Source of the DNA: Candidatus Woesearchaeota archaeon
GTDB lineage: Archaea; Nanobdellota; Nanobdellia; Woesearchaeales; DSVV01
Assembly: GCA_018303325.1 (NCBI GenBank)
Contig: JAGVYH010000006.1
Span: 1-42,830, forward strand
Length of the DNA: 42,830 bases
Reading direction: 5' to 3'
A model generated the notes under the pieces. That model worked only from the letters and a program-made list of their open reading frames with translations. It was not told the origin of the DNA and ran no database searches. The position numbers and the translations under genes are program-made. Positions within the stretch are counted from its first letter, which is position 1; each line of letters begins with the position of its first letter. Below are positions 1 to 7,792 of the stretch, one piece after another.

Positions 1-97
1 TCCATAGGATATATGCCACCAGAAGAGTTTGAAGCAGAGGTTTTAAATACAATTAAGATTTCGTAAACTGGTTGTCAACCAAAAGGGGTTCACTCCA
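1..97 (+). mobile_element. Right end of an IS3-like insertion sequence (partial)
   Basis: The first 21 codons, ending in TAA at 64-66, read GYMPPEEFEAEV before the stop. This resembles the C-terminus of IS3-family OrfB integrase-type transposases, which often end in a YMTPEEFE-like motif. The next 31 bp end in CACTCCA. In reverse complement this starts TGGAGTGAACCCCTTTTGG, the TG...CA style and C-run of IS3-type terminal repeats. The element therefore seems to end near base 97. The rest lies left of the window, so the family call rests on this short tail. Confidence 0.55.
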
Positions 98-264
98 TTG
101 CTCTCCGTTATCAGGAGATTGTTGAGCCGCTTATTGGCCTTACTTTTCTTTGTGCTACTTTACTTTTTGGTTCCACTGGTTTTGTTATTTATGTTTGCGG
201 TACATTACCTAAAAATTTAAATAATGGAAACAATAAGCTAACCCCAGTAGATACTCAAAAATGA
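98..264 (+). pseudogene. 3' fragment of a membrane protein gene broken by the IS
   Basis: Immediately after the IS end, frame 1 is open up to TGA at 262-264 and reads as plausible protein: a short amphipathic stretch (ALRYQEIVEP), one hydrophobic segment of about 22 residues (LIGLTFLCATLLFGSTGFVIY), then a polar tail. No start codon lies between the IS stop and this frame. The simplest reading is that the IS inserted into a gene and left its 3' part here. The product family is not recognised. Confidence 0.45.
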
Positions 265-286
265 GAAATAATTAAGGAACTGTAAA

Positions 287-442
287 ATGAAATCAACTTC
301 ATCAGAAAATTCAACTAAATTTATAGATGTGAACATTGTAGTTGACAAGCTAGCAAAGAAAAGTAAACTAACAAAGAAAAAAGTAGATGAAATAGCACAT
401 AAGATAAACAGAGAGGTCTTTGAGGAGCTTGACAAAAGATGA
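287..442 (+). CDS. Small charged helical protein, possibly antitoxin-like (51 aa)
   Basis: This ORF is absent from the supplied track. It starts at ATG with GGAAC 8 bases upstream and ends in TGA. The product is Lys/Glu-rich, with a predicted helix-turn-helix-like stretch (KLTKKKVDEIAHKINREVFEEL). No family is recognised; size and charge would suit an antitoxin or a small DNA-binding protein, but that is only a guess. Its stop overlaps (ATGA) a 12-codon ORF at 439-477 reading MKIIVELLGEET, which looks like the first strand of a ThiS/MoaD sulfur carrier cut short by a stop. Both lie directly before the ThiI-like gene. Confidence 0.4.
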   Translation: MKSTSSENSTKFIDVNIVVDKLAKKSKLTKKKVDEIAHKINREVFEELDKR

Positions 443-505
443 AAATTATTGTTGAGCTTCTTGGTGAAGAAACTTAATTAGAGTAAAATAAAAAAGTGGA
501 TTAAG

Positions 506-1180
506 ATGATTAAAAAAAAAGCGCTCCTTTTATTGTCAGGCGGGTTTGACAGCCCTGTCGCTGGATATTTGATGAAAACTCAGGGTTTAGAAATTATCGC
601 ATTACATTTCTCGCTGGAGCCATTCACAGATAACAGCGCAGAGATTAAATCAAAAAAGATTGCAAAACATTTAGGCATTAAAAAATTCATCACAATAACA
701 AACGGACAGCAGCAGGCAGAGCTTACTAAGAAATGCGACCATAGATTTTATTATATTCTCCAAAGGCGGCTTTATTTAAGAATCGCAGAAATTATCGCAA
801 AAAAGAATCCAGAAAATATATTTGGAAAACAAGGAAAAGAAGGAACAGAAGAAAAAGAAGGCTGCGCTTACCTTATCACTGGCGACAACATAGGTCAAGT
901 TGGCTCACAAACATTAAAAAACATGGAAGTGATCACACGTGCAGTCAACCTCCCAATTTTAAGGCCAGTTTTATGCAATGATAAAAACGAAACAATAGAT
1001 TTTGCAAAAAAGATTGGAACATATGAATTATCAGTCGGCCCTGAAATGTGCTCTGTTCTCGGCCCAAAACATCCAGCGACAACATCAACACTTGAAAAGG
1101 TTGAGAATGAGGAGAGAAAAGTTGATATTAATCAATTAATTGAAGGTTCTTTGAAGACGATGAAGATTGAAAGTTTATAA
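506..1180 (+). CDS. ThiI-like tRNA sulfurtransferase, PP-loop domain only
   Basis: 224 residues correspond to the ATP-pyrophosphatase domain of ThiI, the enzyme that adenylates and thiolates U8 of tRNA. The PP-loop SGGFDSPVAGYLM is at residues 11-23. TGDNIGQVGSQTL, near residue 125, matches the ThiI TGESLGQVASQTL block. PEMCSVLGPKHPAT, near residue 178, is the usual cysteine and PKHP block. The N-terminal ferredoxin-like and THUMP domains of standard ThiI are missing, as is a rhodanese domain, so tRNA binding must come from elsewhere or the substrate differs. Only one cysteine is seen in the C-terminal motif. The gene stands alone, transcribed away from the IS remnant. A stand-alone member with another thiolation target is possible. 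Confidence 0.8.
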   Translation: MIKKKALLLLSGGFDSPVAGYLMKTQGLEIIALHFSLEPFTDNSAEIKSKKIAKHLGIKKFITITNGQQQAELTKKCDHRFYYILQRRLYLRIAEIIAKKNPENIFGKQGKEGTEEKEGCAYLITGDNIGQVGSQTLKNMEVITRAVNLPILRPVLCNDKNETIDFAKKIGTYELSVGPEMCSVLGPKHPATTSTLEKVENEERKVDINQLIEGSLKTMKIESL

Positions 1181-1213
1181 AAAAGTGGGAAGTTTATAGT
1201 TAATTTTTTGTTT

Positions 1214-1246
1214 AGTTCCAAGGCGAAGCCACACGTTCACTATGAT
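1214..1246 (+). repeat. Left-end fragment of dispersed GGCGAAGCC element
   Basis: GTTCCAAGGCGAAGCCACACG matches the left ends of the elements at 29118, 41515 and 15681 (reverse strand). It is followed by AT-rich sequence without the right-end GGACTGCGTCCCAC hairpin. It lies between the ThiI-like and Gfo/Idh genes and looks like a decayed copy. Confidence 0.55.
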
Positions 1247-1339
1247 TGTTTAGTTTATTATTATTTTATCTATTCTTCTTTCTTGTTGTCTTCCTTGTTA
1301 CAACATCATTTTATAATCTAAATTAAACTTATATATCCT

Positions 1340-2518
1340 ATGAGAAAACTAAATATAGGAATAATTGGCTGTGGTGGCATATCAAAAGCACATATAAATT
1401 CATATATTGGACAGATTTATAGACCTCAAATCTCAGAAGATAATACCACAGGCAAATATGTCCTCAATCTTGAAGATACAAAAGCAAATGTTGTGGCAAT
1501 TTGCGATTTGTTGGAAGAGAAGGTTGAAGAAACATCTAAATATTATGCTGAGCAAGGCTATACAATTGCTCATAAATTCTCTGGAGAAGATTCATACCAA
1601 CAACTTTTAGAATTAAATCTCGATGGAATCAGTATATGCACACCACCGATACCTGATAAAGAAAAAATTATCCTCGCAGCACTTTCTGCTAAAAAAAACA
1701 TTTTAGTTGAAAAACCATTAAGTTATGACTTGAAACCTGCCAAGCGTATTGCAGATGCGTTCGAGGGAACCAATATTTCTGCAATGTGCTATAACTGGAG
1801 AAATACTTTTATCATGAAAAGATTAAGAGAAATAATTAATAATAATGCAAATGGTAAATTACAGCATCTTTCAGTAATTCACGTTGAGCCATGGAATTAC
1901 TTTGAAGAATCATTCTATACCAAATTAGGTTATTTGCTAGAGCATAATATTCATGATGTAAATTATCTTAGATTTTTGAATGGTGAAATCAGAGAAGTTG
2001 AGGCAGTAGCTTATGGAAGTTATGGGCGGCTGCCAAAAAATCCTTCGTCGATAACCATAAATTTTACATATGAAAATGGCGTAAAAGGTGTGTTTCATTC
2101 AATGAATGGCACAAGAGAAAGCTCATTTAATATTACTGCTGTATTCGAGAAAGGAATAGTTCATGGTTTTAAATCTGACATAAATCCAGACTTTGAATGG
2201 CAAGATGTGCCGTATTACAGACTTTTTGGACCAGACGGAAGAGAAATATACTACCAATCTTCACCAAATCTATCATTAAAACCAAACCTATCATCAAAAC
2301 CAATTCTAACACCTGACGGAAAAATTTCATGGATAACTGTTAATGAACAAGGTGTCAACGGCGGCTTATCGCACAATCAAATAATAAATGATTTCTTAGA
2401 AGCAGTACAATACAAAAAAGAGCCAAGAAGCAGTGTTGTCGACGGATATAATGACATCAAAGTTATTTCTGCTGTAACTCAGTCAATACAGGAGAACAAG
2501 AGAGTTATTGTGGATTAA
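1340..2518 (+). CDS. Gfo/Idh/MocA-family NAD(P)-dependent oxidoreductase
   Basis: 392 residues. The N-terminal Rossmann fold has GIIGCGGISKAH at residues 7-18. EKPLSYD near residue 122 carries the conserved lysine of the EKP motif. A C-terminal alpha/beta dimerisation domain follows. Family members oxidise or reduce sugars and cyclitols (inositol, glucose, UDP-sugar derivatives); the substrate cannot be read here. TTTTATAATC about 26 bp before the ATG suggests a leaderless mRNA. The 3' end overlaps the convergent MATE gene by 4 bp. An insertion around residues 35-50 makes the protein slightly longer than the 330-370 usual for the family. Confidence 0.88.
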   Translation: MRKLNIGIIGCGGISKAHINSYIGQIYRPQISEDNTTGKYVLNLEDTKANVVAICDLLEEKVEETSKYYAEQGYTIAHKFSGEDSYQQLLELNLDGISICTPPIPDKEKIILAALSAKKNILVEKPLSYDLKPAKRIADAFEGTNISAMCYNWRNTFIMKRLREIINNNANGKLQHLSVIHVEPWNYFEESFYTKLGYLLEHNIHDVNYLRFLNGEIREVEAVAYGSYGRLPKNPSSITINFTYENGVKGVFHSMNGTRESSFNITAVFEKGIVHGFKSDINPDFEWQDVPYYRLFGPDGREIYYQSSPNLSLKPNLSSKPILTPDGKISWITVNEQGVNGGLSHNQIINDFLEAVQYKKEPRSSVVDGYNDIKVISAVTQSIQENKRVIVD

Positions 2519-3882
2519 ATAAGTTTATTGTATTTAGTTCGAGTTCGCTTCTCCTCTGCTTTCCCTATCTCATACAAAAACCAGATAATAGAAACAATAG
2601 CAGCAGCAATATTTCCAATCAGCGCAGCCACTGCAACTGACAAATACCCATAACCTAACACAAACACGAACAAATATGAAAGAGGAACAGCTATAATCAA
2701 TGATCTTATAAGATTTACAACAAATCCAGGCATTCCATTTCCCATTCCCTGCATTGCCCTGCTTATGATCATAGTGACGACGATAAATGGAAATGTTAAT
2801 ATATCTAATTTAAGGTAAGGTATCCCCATCAAAATAAGATTAGTGTCCGCAGTAAATATTCGTATAGATAATGAAGGAAATATAAAGAACAATAATGCTA
2901 TAACCAATGTAAACATTATGCCTATTTTAGTGCCATATTTAACGATTTCTTTCACTAAATCAATTCTTTTTGCGCCGTAAAACATTCCTACTAACACCAT
3001 TATTGCCATTGACAGTGCTACAATCGGCATGATTGCAACGCTGTCTAATCTTGAAACCAAGCCAAAAGATGCAACGTAGTCTGTTCCAAAATAAGCCATT
3101 AATCTGTTAATAATCATTACATACAAAGACATCATTAACATTATCAGGCTGGCAGGAATTCCTATAAACATAATTTCTTTCAATAATTTTGATGAATACT
3201 TAAACGAGCGCGGATGAATAATAAGTTTAGAATCTTTTTTCAAATAATATACAGACAGCATCAGCGAGAGGAAAATCGAAATAACAGTGGCAATTGCAGC
3301 GCCTTTGACTCCCAAGTTAAATGTATAAATAAATATTGGGTCTAGAATTATGTTTGTAACCAGTCCAAAAATCTGAATTTTCGTAGGTGTTTTTGTGTCT
3401 CCCTGCGCAGAGAAAATACTGCTTATGATAAACGACAAGAACATAAATATCATTCCGTAAAACAAAATTGACATATAACTAATAGAAAGGTGAAGAACTG
3501 TTTCAGTAGCTCCAAACATTGAGAACAATGGTTTAATAAATATCATTCCAGTTATGGTTAGAACAATACTAAAAATAATAGAAAGAATGATTCCATGCAT
3601 GGCTGTATTTTCAGCGTCTTCTTTTTTTCCTTCTCCTAAAAATCTGGATATTCTTGAGCTCATTCCTATCCCAAGGCCAGCATTTAACCCAATTAAAATA
3701 AAAAATACAGGAAAGGAGAATGTTAATGCAGCAATTGATTCTGCGCCAAGCCTGCCGACAAACGCAGTATCAACTATATTATACATAACCTGAACAAACA
3801 TTCCTATAACTATTGGCAGTGATAATTTGAGCAATGCTTTTTTTGGCTCCTTAATAAAGCTCTCGATGCGTTTATGCAGCAT
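2515..3882 (-). CDS. MATE-family multidrug/sodium antiporter
   Basis: 455 residues, almost entirely hydrophobic, with about 12 membrane helices. The start LLKLSLPIVIGMFVQVMYNIVDTAFVG is the classic MATE N-terminus (P.....V..YN.VDT.FVG). A second internal repeat begins near residue 235 (IGIPASLIMLMMSLYVMIINRLM). This is the usual two-bundle architecture and length of DinF/NorM-type exporters that use Na+ or H+ to expel cationic compounds. It is transcribed toward the Gfo/Idh gene. A large hairpin element lies 48 bp upstream of the start. Substrate unknown. Confidence 0.92.
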   Translation of the reverse strand: MLHKRIESFIKEPKKALLKLSLPIVIGMFVQVMYNIVDTAFVGRLGAESIAALTFSFPVFFILIGLNAGLGIGMSSRISRFLGEGKKEDAENTAMHGIILSIIFSIVLTITGMIFIKPLFSMFGATETVLHLSISYMSILFYGMIFMFLSFIISSIFSAQGDTKTPTKIQIFGLVTNIILDPIFIYTFNLGVKGAAIATVISIFLSLMLSVYYLKKDSKLIIHPRSFKYSSKLLKEIMFIGIPASLIMLMMSLYVMIINRLMAYFGTDYVASFGLVSRLDSVAIMPIVALSMAIMVLVGMFYGAKRIDLVKEIVKYGTKIGIMFTLVIALLFFIFPSLSIRIFTADTNLILMGIPYLKLDILTFPFIVVTMIISRAMQGMGNGMPGFVVNLIRSLIIAVPLSYLFVFVLGYGYLSVAVAALIGNIAAAIVSIIWFLYEIGKAEEKRTRTKYNKLI

Positions 3883-3929
3883 ATATTCAGAACAGAAAGA
3901 GGGGATTTATATTTGTTTGGGATTGATGG

Positions 3930-4112
3930 GCTTCATCAAAAAATTCAACAAAATACTTTTCTATGCAAAAAATAATAACAATGGCCGGGCGAGGCGAAGC
4001 TTTAGCTGAGTCAAGTAGAACTTTTTCAGAGAAAAAGTCCGTCTGTGTCATGATTGTTGTTGTTTTTTGCCCATACTATTACTCAGAAACTCTAAAAATT
4101 TTTTGATGAAGC
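3930..4112. repeat. 183-bp hairpin element with 16-bp perfect ends
   Basis: GCTTCATCAAAAAATT at 3930-3945 is repeated inverted at 4097-4112. Inside, GCAAAAAATAATAACAAT and ATTGTTGTTGTTTTTTGC pair with two G-T wobbles. The core contains an ACTTTTT/AAAAAGT hairpin and a GGCGAAGC loop. The whole block folds into one long branched stem. It fills the space between the MATE start and tRNA-Lys. A structured RNA or a miniature palindromic element are both possible. Confidence 0.6.
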
Positions 4113-4184
4113 AATTATGAAATGAAAAATCATATTAATTCAGAGTTGAGAAAGAAATCTTCAGTTGTAACTAAAGAAAAAATA

Positions 4185-4301
4185 TGAGCCATAAGGGATT
4201 TGAACCCTCGACCTTCCGATGTCTTTTGCTGTTTGTGACTTCTTGCGAAAATCACAGCACATTAAGAGTCGGACGCTCTAGCCAGACTGAGCTAATGGCC
4301 C
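4185..4301 (-). tRNA. tRNA-Lys(CTT) with a 42-nt intron
   Basis: On the minus strand the exons give a complete cloverleaf: acceptor GGGCCAT/ATGGCTC with one G-T, anticodon stem TCCGA/TCGGA, loop CTCTTAA with anticodon CTT, and T-arm loop TTCAAAT. The anticodon loop is interrupted after position 37 by an intron at 4221-4262, whose ends can form a bulge-helix-bulge for the archaeal splicing endonuclease. The intron itself pairs TGCTG/CAGCA and TGTGA/TCACA. A TTTAAAAAAG box lies about 40 bp upstream (4335-4344). RtcB, encoded nearby, would ligate the halves. Confidence 0.92.
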
Positions 4302-4414
4302 AAAATGATTCATATAACTATGAGTATATGGCTCTTTTTTAAAGTTTGTTGTTTTTGTTTAGTTCTAATTCTTAATGTCAAGAAAAAGATTAAAAAAACC
4401 TCAGAAATTAACCT

Positions 4415-4930
4415 TCACTTCCCCTTCAGCAGCTTTACTATCGCTTCGCCAAACTTCTTCGCAGCAGAAGGGCCGTTTGCAGTAATTATTCTTCCGTCGA
4501 CAACAACATCTTCCTTGACATAAGTTGCCCCGCTCTGCTTTAAAGCTTTCAGTGATTCTGGTGTTGGGAACACAGTTGCCTTTTTCCCTGCCAAAATACC
4601 TGCATATGCCAATAACATCGGTGCAATGCAGATGGCTGCAATCTTCTGTTCATTGCTGTCAGCTGTCTTAATTATTGTGTTGAACTCAGGCAAACCGCCA
4701 AGCGCAGGTGCGCCAGAACCTCCAACAACAATAATTATATCATAATCTATCTCGACAACTTCGCTTAATGTTAAATTAGGGGTTACTTTTCCACCTAATT
4801 TACCATTGCATTCTTTAGTTGTTGTGCTGGCTGTCTCGACTTCAATTCCAGCGTTTTCCAAAATTTCTTTTGGCTCAAAATATTCTTCATCCCTAAAATC
4901 TTTAGGAGCAATAATAAATAATGCTTTCAT
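4415..4930 (-). CDS. DJ-1/PfpI-family protein
   Basis: 171 residues of the DJ-1/PfpI (class I glutamine amidotransferase-like) fold. Visible blocks are DYDIIIVVGGSGAP (oxyanion strand) and IAAICIAPMLLAYAGIL, the nucleophile elbow, with cysteine near residue 101. Most PfpI relatives have CHGP; here the residue after Cys is Ile rather than His, so the usual Cys-His pair is altered and protease activity is doubtful. Members act as deglycases, chaperones or stress proteins. The start has a strong GAGGTGAT site 5 bases upstream, preceded by a 13-bp inverted repeat at 4951-5012. Confidence 0.88.
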   Translation of the reverse strand: MKALFIIAPKDFRDEEYFEPKEILENAGIEVETASTTTKECNGKLGGKVTPNLTLSEVVEIDYDIIIVVGGSGAPALGGLPEFNTIIKTADSNEQKIAAICIAPMLLAYAGILAGKKATVFPTPESLKALKQSGATYVKEDVVVDGRIITANGPSAAKKFGEAIVKLLKGK

Positions 4931-4950
4931 GATATCACCTCATATTGATG

Positions 4951-5012
4951 CTGGGTGCTAGGTTCTAAATGCTAGCAACGAATAATCATCGCCACCAGCA
5001 CCTAGCACCCAG
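4951..5012. repeat. Word-repeat hairpin upstream of the DJ-1 gene
   Basis: CTGGGTGCTAGGT (4951-4963) pairs perfectly with ACCTAGCACCCAG (5000-5012) across a 36-nt loop. The surrounding 90 bp are built from recurring GCTGG/GCTAG words. It fills the gap between two minus-strand genes, and comparable hairpins of unrelated sequence sit before the ThyX-like and PhoU-type genes. Confidence 0.7.
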
Positions 5013-5026
5013 AAGCCAGCACCTCG

Positions 5027-5776
5027 TTAATACCCCTGTGTTTTTATTTTTTTTGGGTCTACACCCATATCAATTAATATCTTCTTGATACCCTCAAAAA
5101 AATCAGACGAGCCGCAGACAAAATAATTCTTTTTTTTCAGATTTATATTATTATCATTTGTATTTCTAATCATGGCGGTTAATTTATCTTTATCCAGCCT
5201 TCCAACAAATCCAAACTCAGGATTTTTCTCAACCTTTGTATAAGTTATAAAAAACCTGAAATTTTTGTGTTTCTTCGTCAATTCCATAAATTTATATTTG
5301 AACACAACATCTTCTGGAGTTCTGGCGCTGATTATTTTTGTTATTTTTACGCCATGTTCAACGTCGAGTTTATTCTCAAAGATATAATTAATCATTGAAT
5401 AAAAAGGCATCTGCGCATAACCTCCAGATATAAACACAGCATCTTTCATAGCATCTTCATAAACAAAGTTGCCATAAGGTCCTGCAATGTCCATTGTGTT
5501 GCCCACTTTTAATGTCATAACATGTTTTGACATCAAGCCATTAGGTAATTCTTTGATAGTTAAATCGATATATTCATTGTTAGATCCATTGTTAGGTATA
5601 GAAGAGATAGAATAAGCCCGTTTAATAATCTGTAAATTACCATTAACCATTAATTCTGCGCTTAAGATGACAAAATGACCTGGCTTAAAGTCAAAAACCT
5701 TGCCTTTGACAGGCTTTAATCTAAACGTTTTTGTGTCTTTTGTTTCCTGAATTAGTTTAATTATTTTGTATTCCAT
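5027..5776 (-). CDS. Ferredoxin-NADP reductase-type flavin oxidoreductase
   Basis: 249 residues with the two-domain FNR layout. The FAD-binding barrel holds FKPGHFVIL and the RAYSISS motif (about residues 30-60). GPYGNFVYED near residue 97 and ISGGYAQMPFYSMI near 115 begin the NAD(P)-binding domain, where the usual GGxGxxP is GGYAQMP. CGSSDFFEGIKKIL near 220 and a short aromatic tail (QGY) close it. There is no 2Fe-2S domain, so electrons probably pass to a separate partner such as the ferredoxin at 24938. It lies between the DJ-1 and RtcB genes on the same strand; co-transcription with RtcB is possible but the 75-bp gap leaves this open. Confidence 0.85.
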   Translation of the reverse strand: MEYKIIKLIQETKDTKTFRLKPVKGKVFDFKPGHFVILSAELMVNGNLQIIKRAYSISSIPNNGSNNEYIDLTIKELPNGLMSKHVMTLKVGNTMDIAGPYGNFVYEDAMKDAVFISGGYAQMPFYSMINYIFENKLDVEHGVKITKIISARTPEDVVFKYKFMELTKKHKNFRFFITYTKVEKNPEFGFVGRLDKDKLTAMIRNTNDNNINLKKKNYFVCGSSDFFEGIKKILIDMGVDPKKIKTQGY

Positions 5777-5851
5777 TTTTAAGTATAAAATTATTTGCGA
5801 TTAGCTAGTTATCTCTTGATAAAAGCTAGTAAACTATTAATAAAAACTTAG

Positions 5852-7324
5852 TTATCCTTTAATTACACCCAGAGGTTTTAATTTCACAACAAGATTGCCT
5901 ATGCCAACTTCATGGCTCACTTTCACGACTTCATTTATATCTTTGTAAGCTTCTGGTGATTCTTCTGCAATGCCTTCCCATGACGCGCCTTTTAGGAAAA
6001 TATTCTTCTTGAGAAGCTCCTGCTGTATTTTTTGCCCTCTGAACCTGCTTATTGCCTCGTTTCTTGACATTACTCTTCCTGCGCCGTGTGCTGTGCTGCC
6101 AAATGAAACTTTACCTGCCTTTTCTGTTCCGACAAGAACATAGCTTGCAGTGCCCATTGATCCAGGGATTAAAACTGGCTGGCCTGTCTTTTGGTAGCAA
6201 GACGGCAGTTCTTTTCTTCCAGGGCCAAAAGACCTTGTTGCGCCTTTTCTGTGCACGCAGACTTTTCGTTTTTCTTTTGGTTTGCTTTCTTCACTTAATA
6301 TTTCATTACCACCATCGCCGCTGTTTTCATCGTTTACATAATGCTCCTCTATTTTCGCAATATTGTGGCAGACATCATAAACTACATTTACTTCTGCATT
6401 GCCCAAAACTTTTTCTATACTTTCTCTGACCCAATGAGTAATCATCTGCTTGTTTGCAAAGGCAAAATTAGCAGCTGCATTCATTGCCCTGAGATATTTC
6501 TGGCCAAGCTCTGACTGAATTGGCGCATTAATTAATTCCCTGTCTGGAAGATTTGCATGGCCGTACTTCTGCTCCATTTCTTTAATATAATCGCTGGCAA
6601 CCTGATGCCCTAAACCTCGGGAGCCGCAGTGAACCATAATAGTAATGTGGCCTGTATTATCTATTCCAAAAACTTTTGCTATTTTGTCGTCGAAAATCTG
6701 CTCAATCTGCTGTGCTTCCAAAAAATGATTTCCAGAACCTAAACTTCCAAGCTGGGGCATGCCTCTTTTATAAGCCATCTCGCTGACACAATGAGGGTCT
6801 CCTTTAAGATTTCCGCTGTCCTCTGTCCTTTCCCAATCTTCTTTCTTGCCGTAACCCTGCTTAACTGCCCATTGCGCACCGTCTGCAAGAATTTCCTGCA
6901 GTATCTCTTTTGTAACTTTGCCTATTCTACCTTTTGAGCCGACACCGCTTGGAACATTCTTGAAAAGCTCATTAATTATCTGCTCGCGGTGTTCAACAAA
7001 CTCTTTGACAGGAATTGTCGTCGACAAAAGACGGACTGAGCAATTAATATCATAACCGACTCCGCCCGGAGATATAATTCCCTCTTCGAGATCAAACGCA
7101 GCAACGCCGCCTATTGGAAATCCATACCCTTGATGTGCATCAGGCATTGCATAAGATGCTTTTAATATACCTGGCAAACACGCAACATTTTTCACCTGCT
7201 GTAAAGTGCTGTCTTGCTGTATCATCTTCATTAATTGCGGCGAGGCATAAATAATACCAGGAACTTTCATCTTGTCTGTTTTTGGCAATTGCCAAATATT
7301 TGGCTGAATCTCTTTTACATCCAT
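5852..7324 (-). CDS. rtcB: RtcB RNA-splicing ligase
   Basis: RtcB joins 2',3'-cyclic phosphate and 5'-OH RNA ends with GTP and Mn2+, completing tRNA splicing and RNA repair in archaea. Family motifs are intact: PDAHQGYGFPIGG near residue 62, GGVGYDINCSVRLL with the metal-binding cysteine near 95, GSLGSGNHFLE, HCGSRGLGHQV, and VHRKGATRSFGP with the histidine that carries GMP. Length (490 aa) is normal. The ORF track begins at TTG 7342; I prefer ATG 7324, which has GGTG six bases upstream and starts MDVKEIQPNIW. Archease (9575) is nearby, separated by the ThyX-like gene. Confidence 0.96.
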   Translation of the reverse strand: MDVKEIQPNIWQLPKTDKMKVPGIIYASPQLMKMIQQDSTLQQVKNVACLPGILKASYAMPDAHQGYGFPIGGVAAFDLEEGIISPGGVGYDINCSVRLLSTTIPVKEFVEHREQIINELFKNVPSGVGSKGRIGKVTKEILQEILADGAQWAVKQGYGKKEDWERTEDSGNLKGDPHCVSEMAYKRGMPQLGSLGSGNHFLEAQQIEQIFDDKIAKVFGIDNTGHITIMVHCGSRGLGHQVASDYIKEMEQKYGHANLPDRELINAPIQSELGQKYLRAMNAAANFAFANKQMITHWVRESIEKVLGNAEVNVVYDVCHNIAKIEEHYVNDENSGDGGNEILSEESKPKEKRKVCVHRKGATRSFGPGRKELPSCYQKTGQPVLIPGSMGTASYVLVGTEKAGKVSFGSTAHGAGRVMSRNEAISRFRGQKIQQELLKKNIFLKGASWEGIAEESPEAYKDINEVVKVSHEVGIGNLVVKLKPLGVIKG

Positions 7325-7382
7325 TGTTGCACCTTTGTACAAATTTCAAATGTTACTATTAAAAATATTACTATTAACTTTC

Positions 7383-7407
7383 ACGAATTTGTCAAAACAA
7401 ATTTCGT
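7383..7407. repeat. Short perfect-stem hairpin before rtcB
   Basis: ACGAATTTG...CAAATTTCGT forms a 9-10 bp stem with one extra T and a TCAAAA loop, about 60 bp before the RtcB start and 150 bp before the DUF2892 gene. It could be a regulatory hairpin. It is not followed by a clear T-run on either strand, so a terminator is unlikely. Confidence 0.45.
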
Positions 7408-7429
7408 ATAAAAAAATAGAAGTATATTA

Positions 7430-7558
7430 TTTATATAATTTGTGTATTGAATTAGCTATATTCATATTTTAACCTCTTTTTGTGTTCTTAACAACAAATT
7501 ATATAAATAAAAGAAATCAGGTTATATAATACTATATATCTAAAAAGAGGTGTAAAAA
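7430..7558 (+). promoter_or_regulatory. Leader of the DUF2892 gene with candidate anti-Shine-Dalgarno stem
   Basis: ACCTCTTTTT (7472-7481) is the exact complement of AAAAAGAGGT (7542-7551), which contains the ribosome site of the next gene. A 14-bp pair, TTTATATAATTTGT/ACAAATTATATAAA (7430-7443/7494-7507), crosses it. If transcription starts upstream of 7472, the first pairing would hide the ribosome site. The TATATAATAC box at 7522-7531 could instead give a start downstream, making the upstream pairing irrelevant in RNA. Confidence 0.4.
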
Positions 7559-7753
7559 ATGAAACAAAATTTAGGAACCTTGGACAGAGTATTAAGGTTT
7601 GCATTAGCCTTTTGGTGGCTTGGGCCATGGGCGCTGACATACCAAACAGCATGGATAAATTTGTTAATATTTATAGTTGGATGGATAGCACTCATAGAAA
7701 GTTTCTTTGGCTGGTGCTGGCTCCATGATTTATTAAAGATAAAGAGCAAGTGA
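7559..7753 (+). CDS. DUF2892-family small membrane protein
   Basis: 64 residues beginning MKQNLGTLDRVLRFALAF, which fits the N-x-G-x-x-D-R-x-x-R start of the DUF2892 (YgaP membrane domain-like) family, followed by two membrane helices and a short basic tail. Bacterial homologues are often fused to or next to rhodanese domains, but none is present here. The function of stand-alone members is unknown. GAGGTG lies 6 bases upstream of the ATG. Its leader contains a sequence complementary to the ribosome site. Confidence 0.8.
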   Translation: MKQNLGTLDRVLRFALAFWWLGPWALTYQTAWINLLIFIVGWIALIESFFGWCWLHDLLKIKSK

Positions 7754-7792
7754 ATTGTTGATTTATTTTTTTATATTTTTATTCAATTACTC

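Noticed and set aside
238-435. 65-aa minus-strand ORF
   Set aside because: Antisense of the small plus-strand ORF 287-442; its hydrophobic composition follows from antisense Lys/Glu codons.
6052-6429. 125-aa plus-strand ORF in the track
   Set aside because: Antisense shadow of rtcB, with low-complexity composition from the opposite codons.
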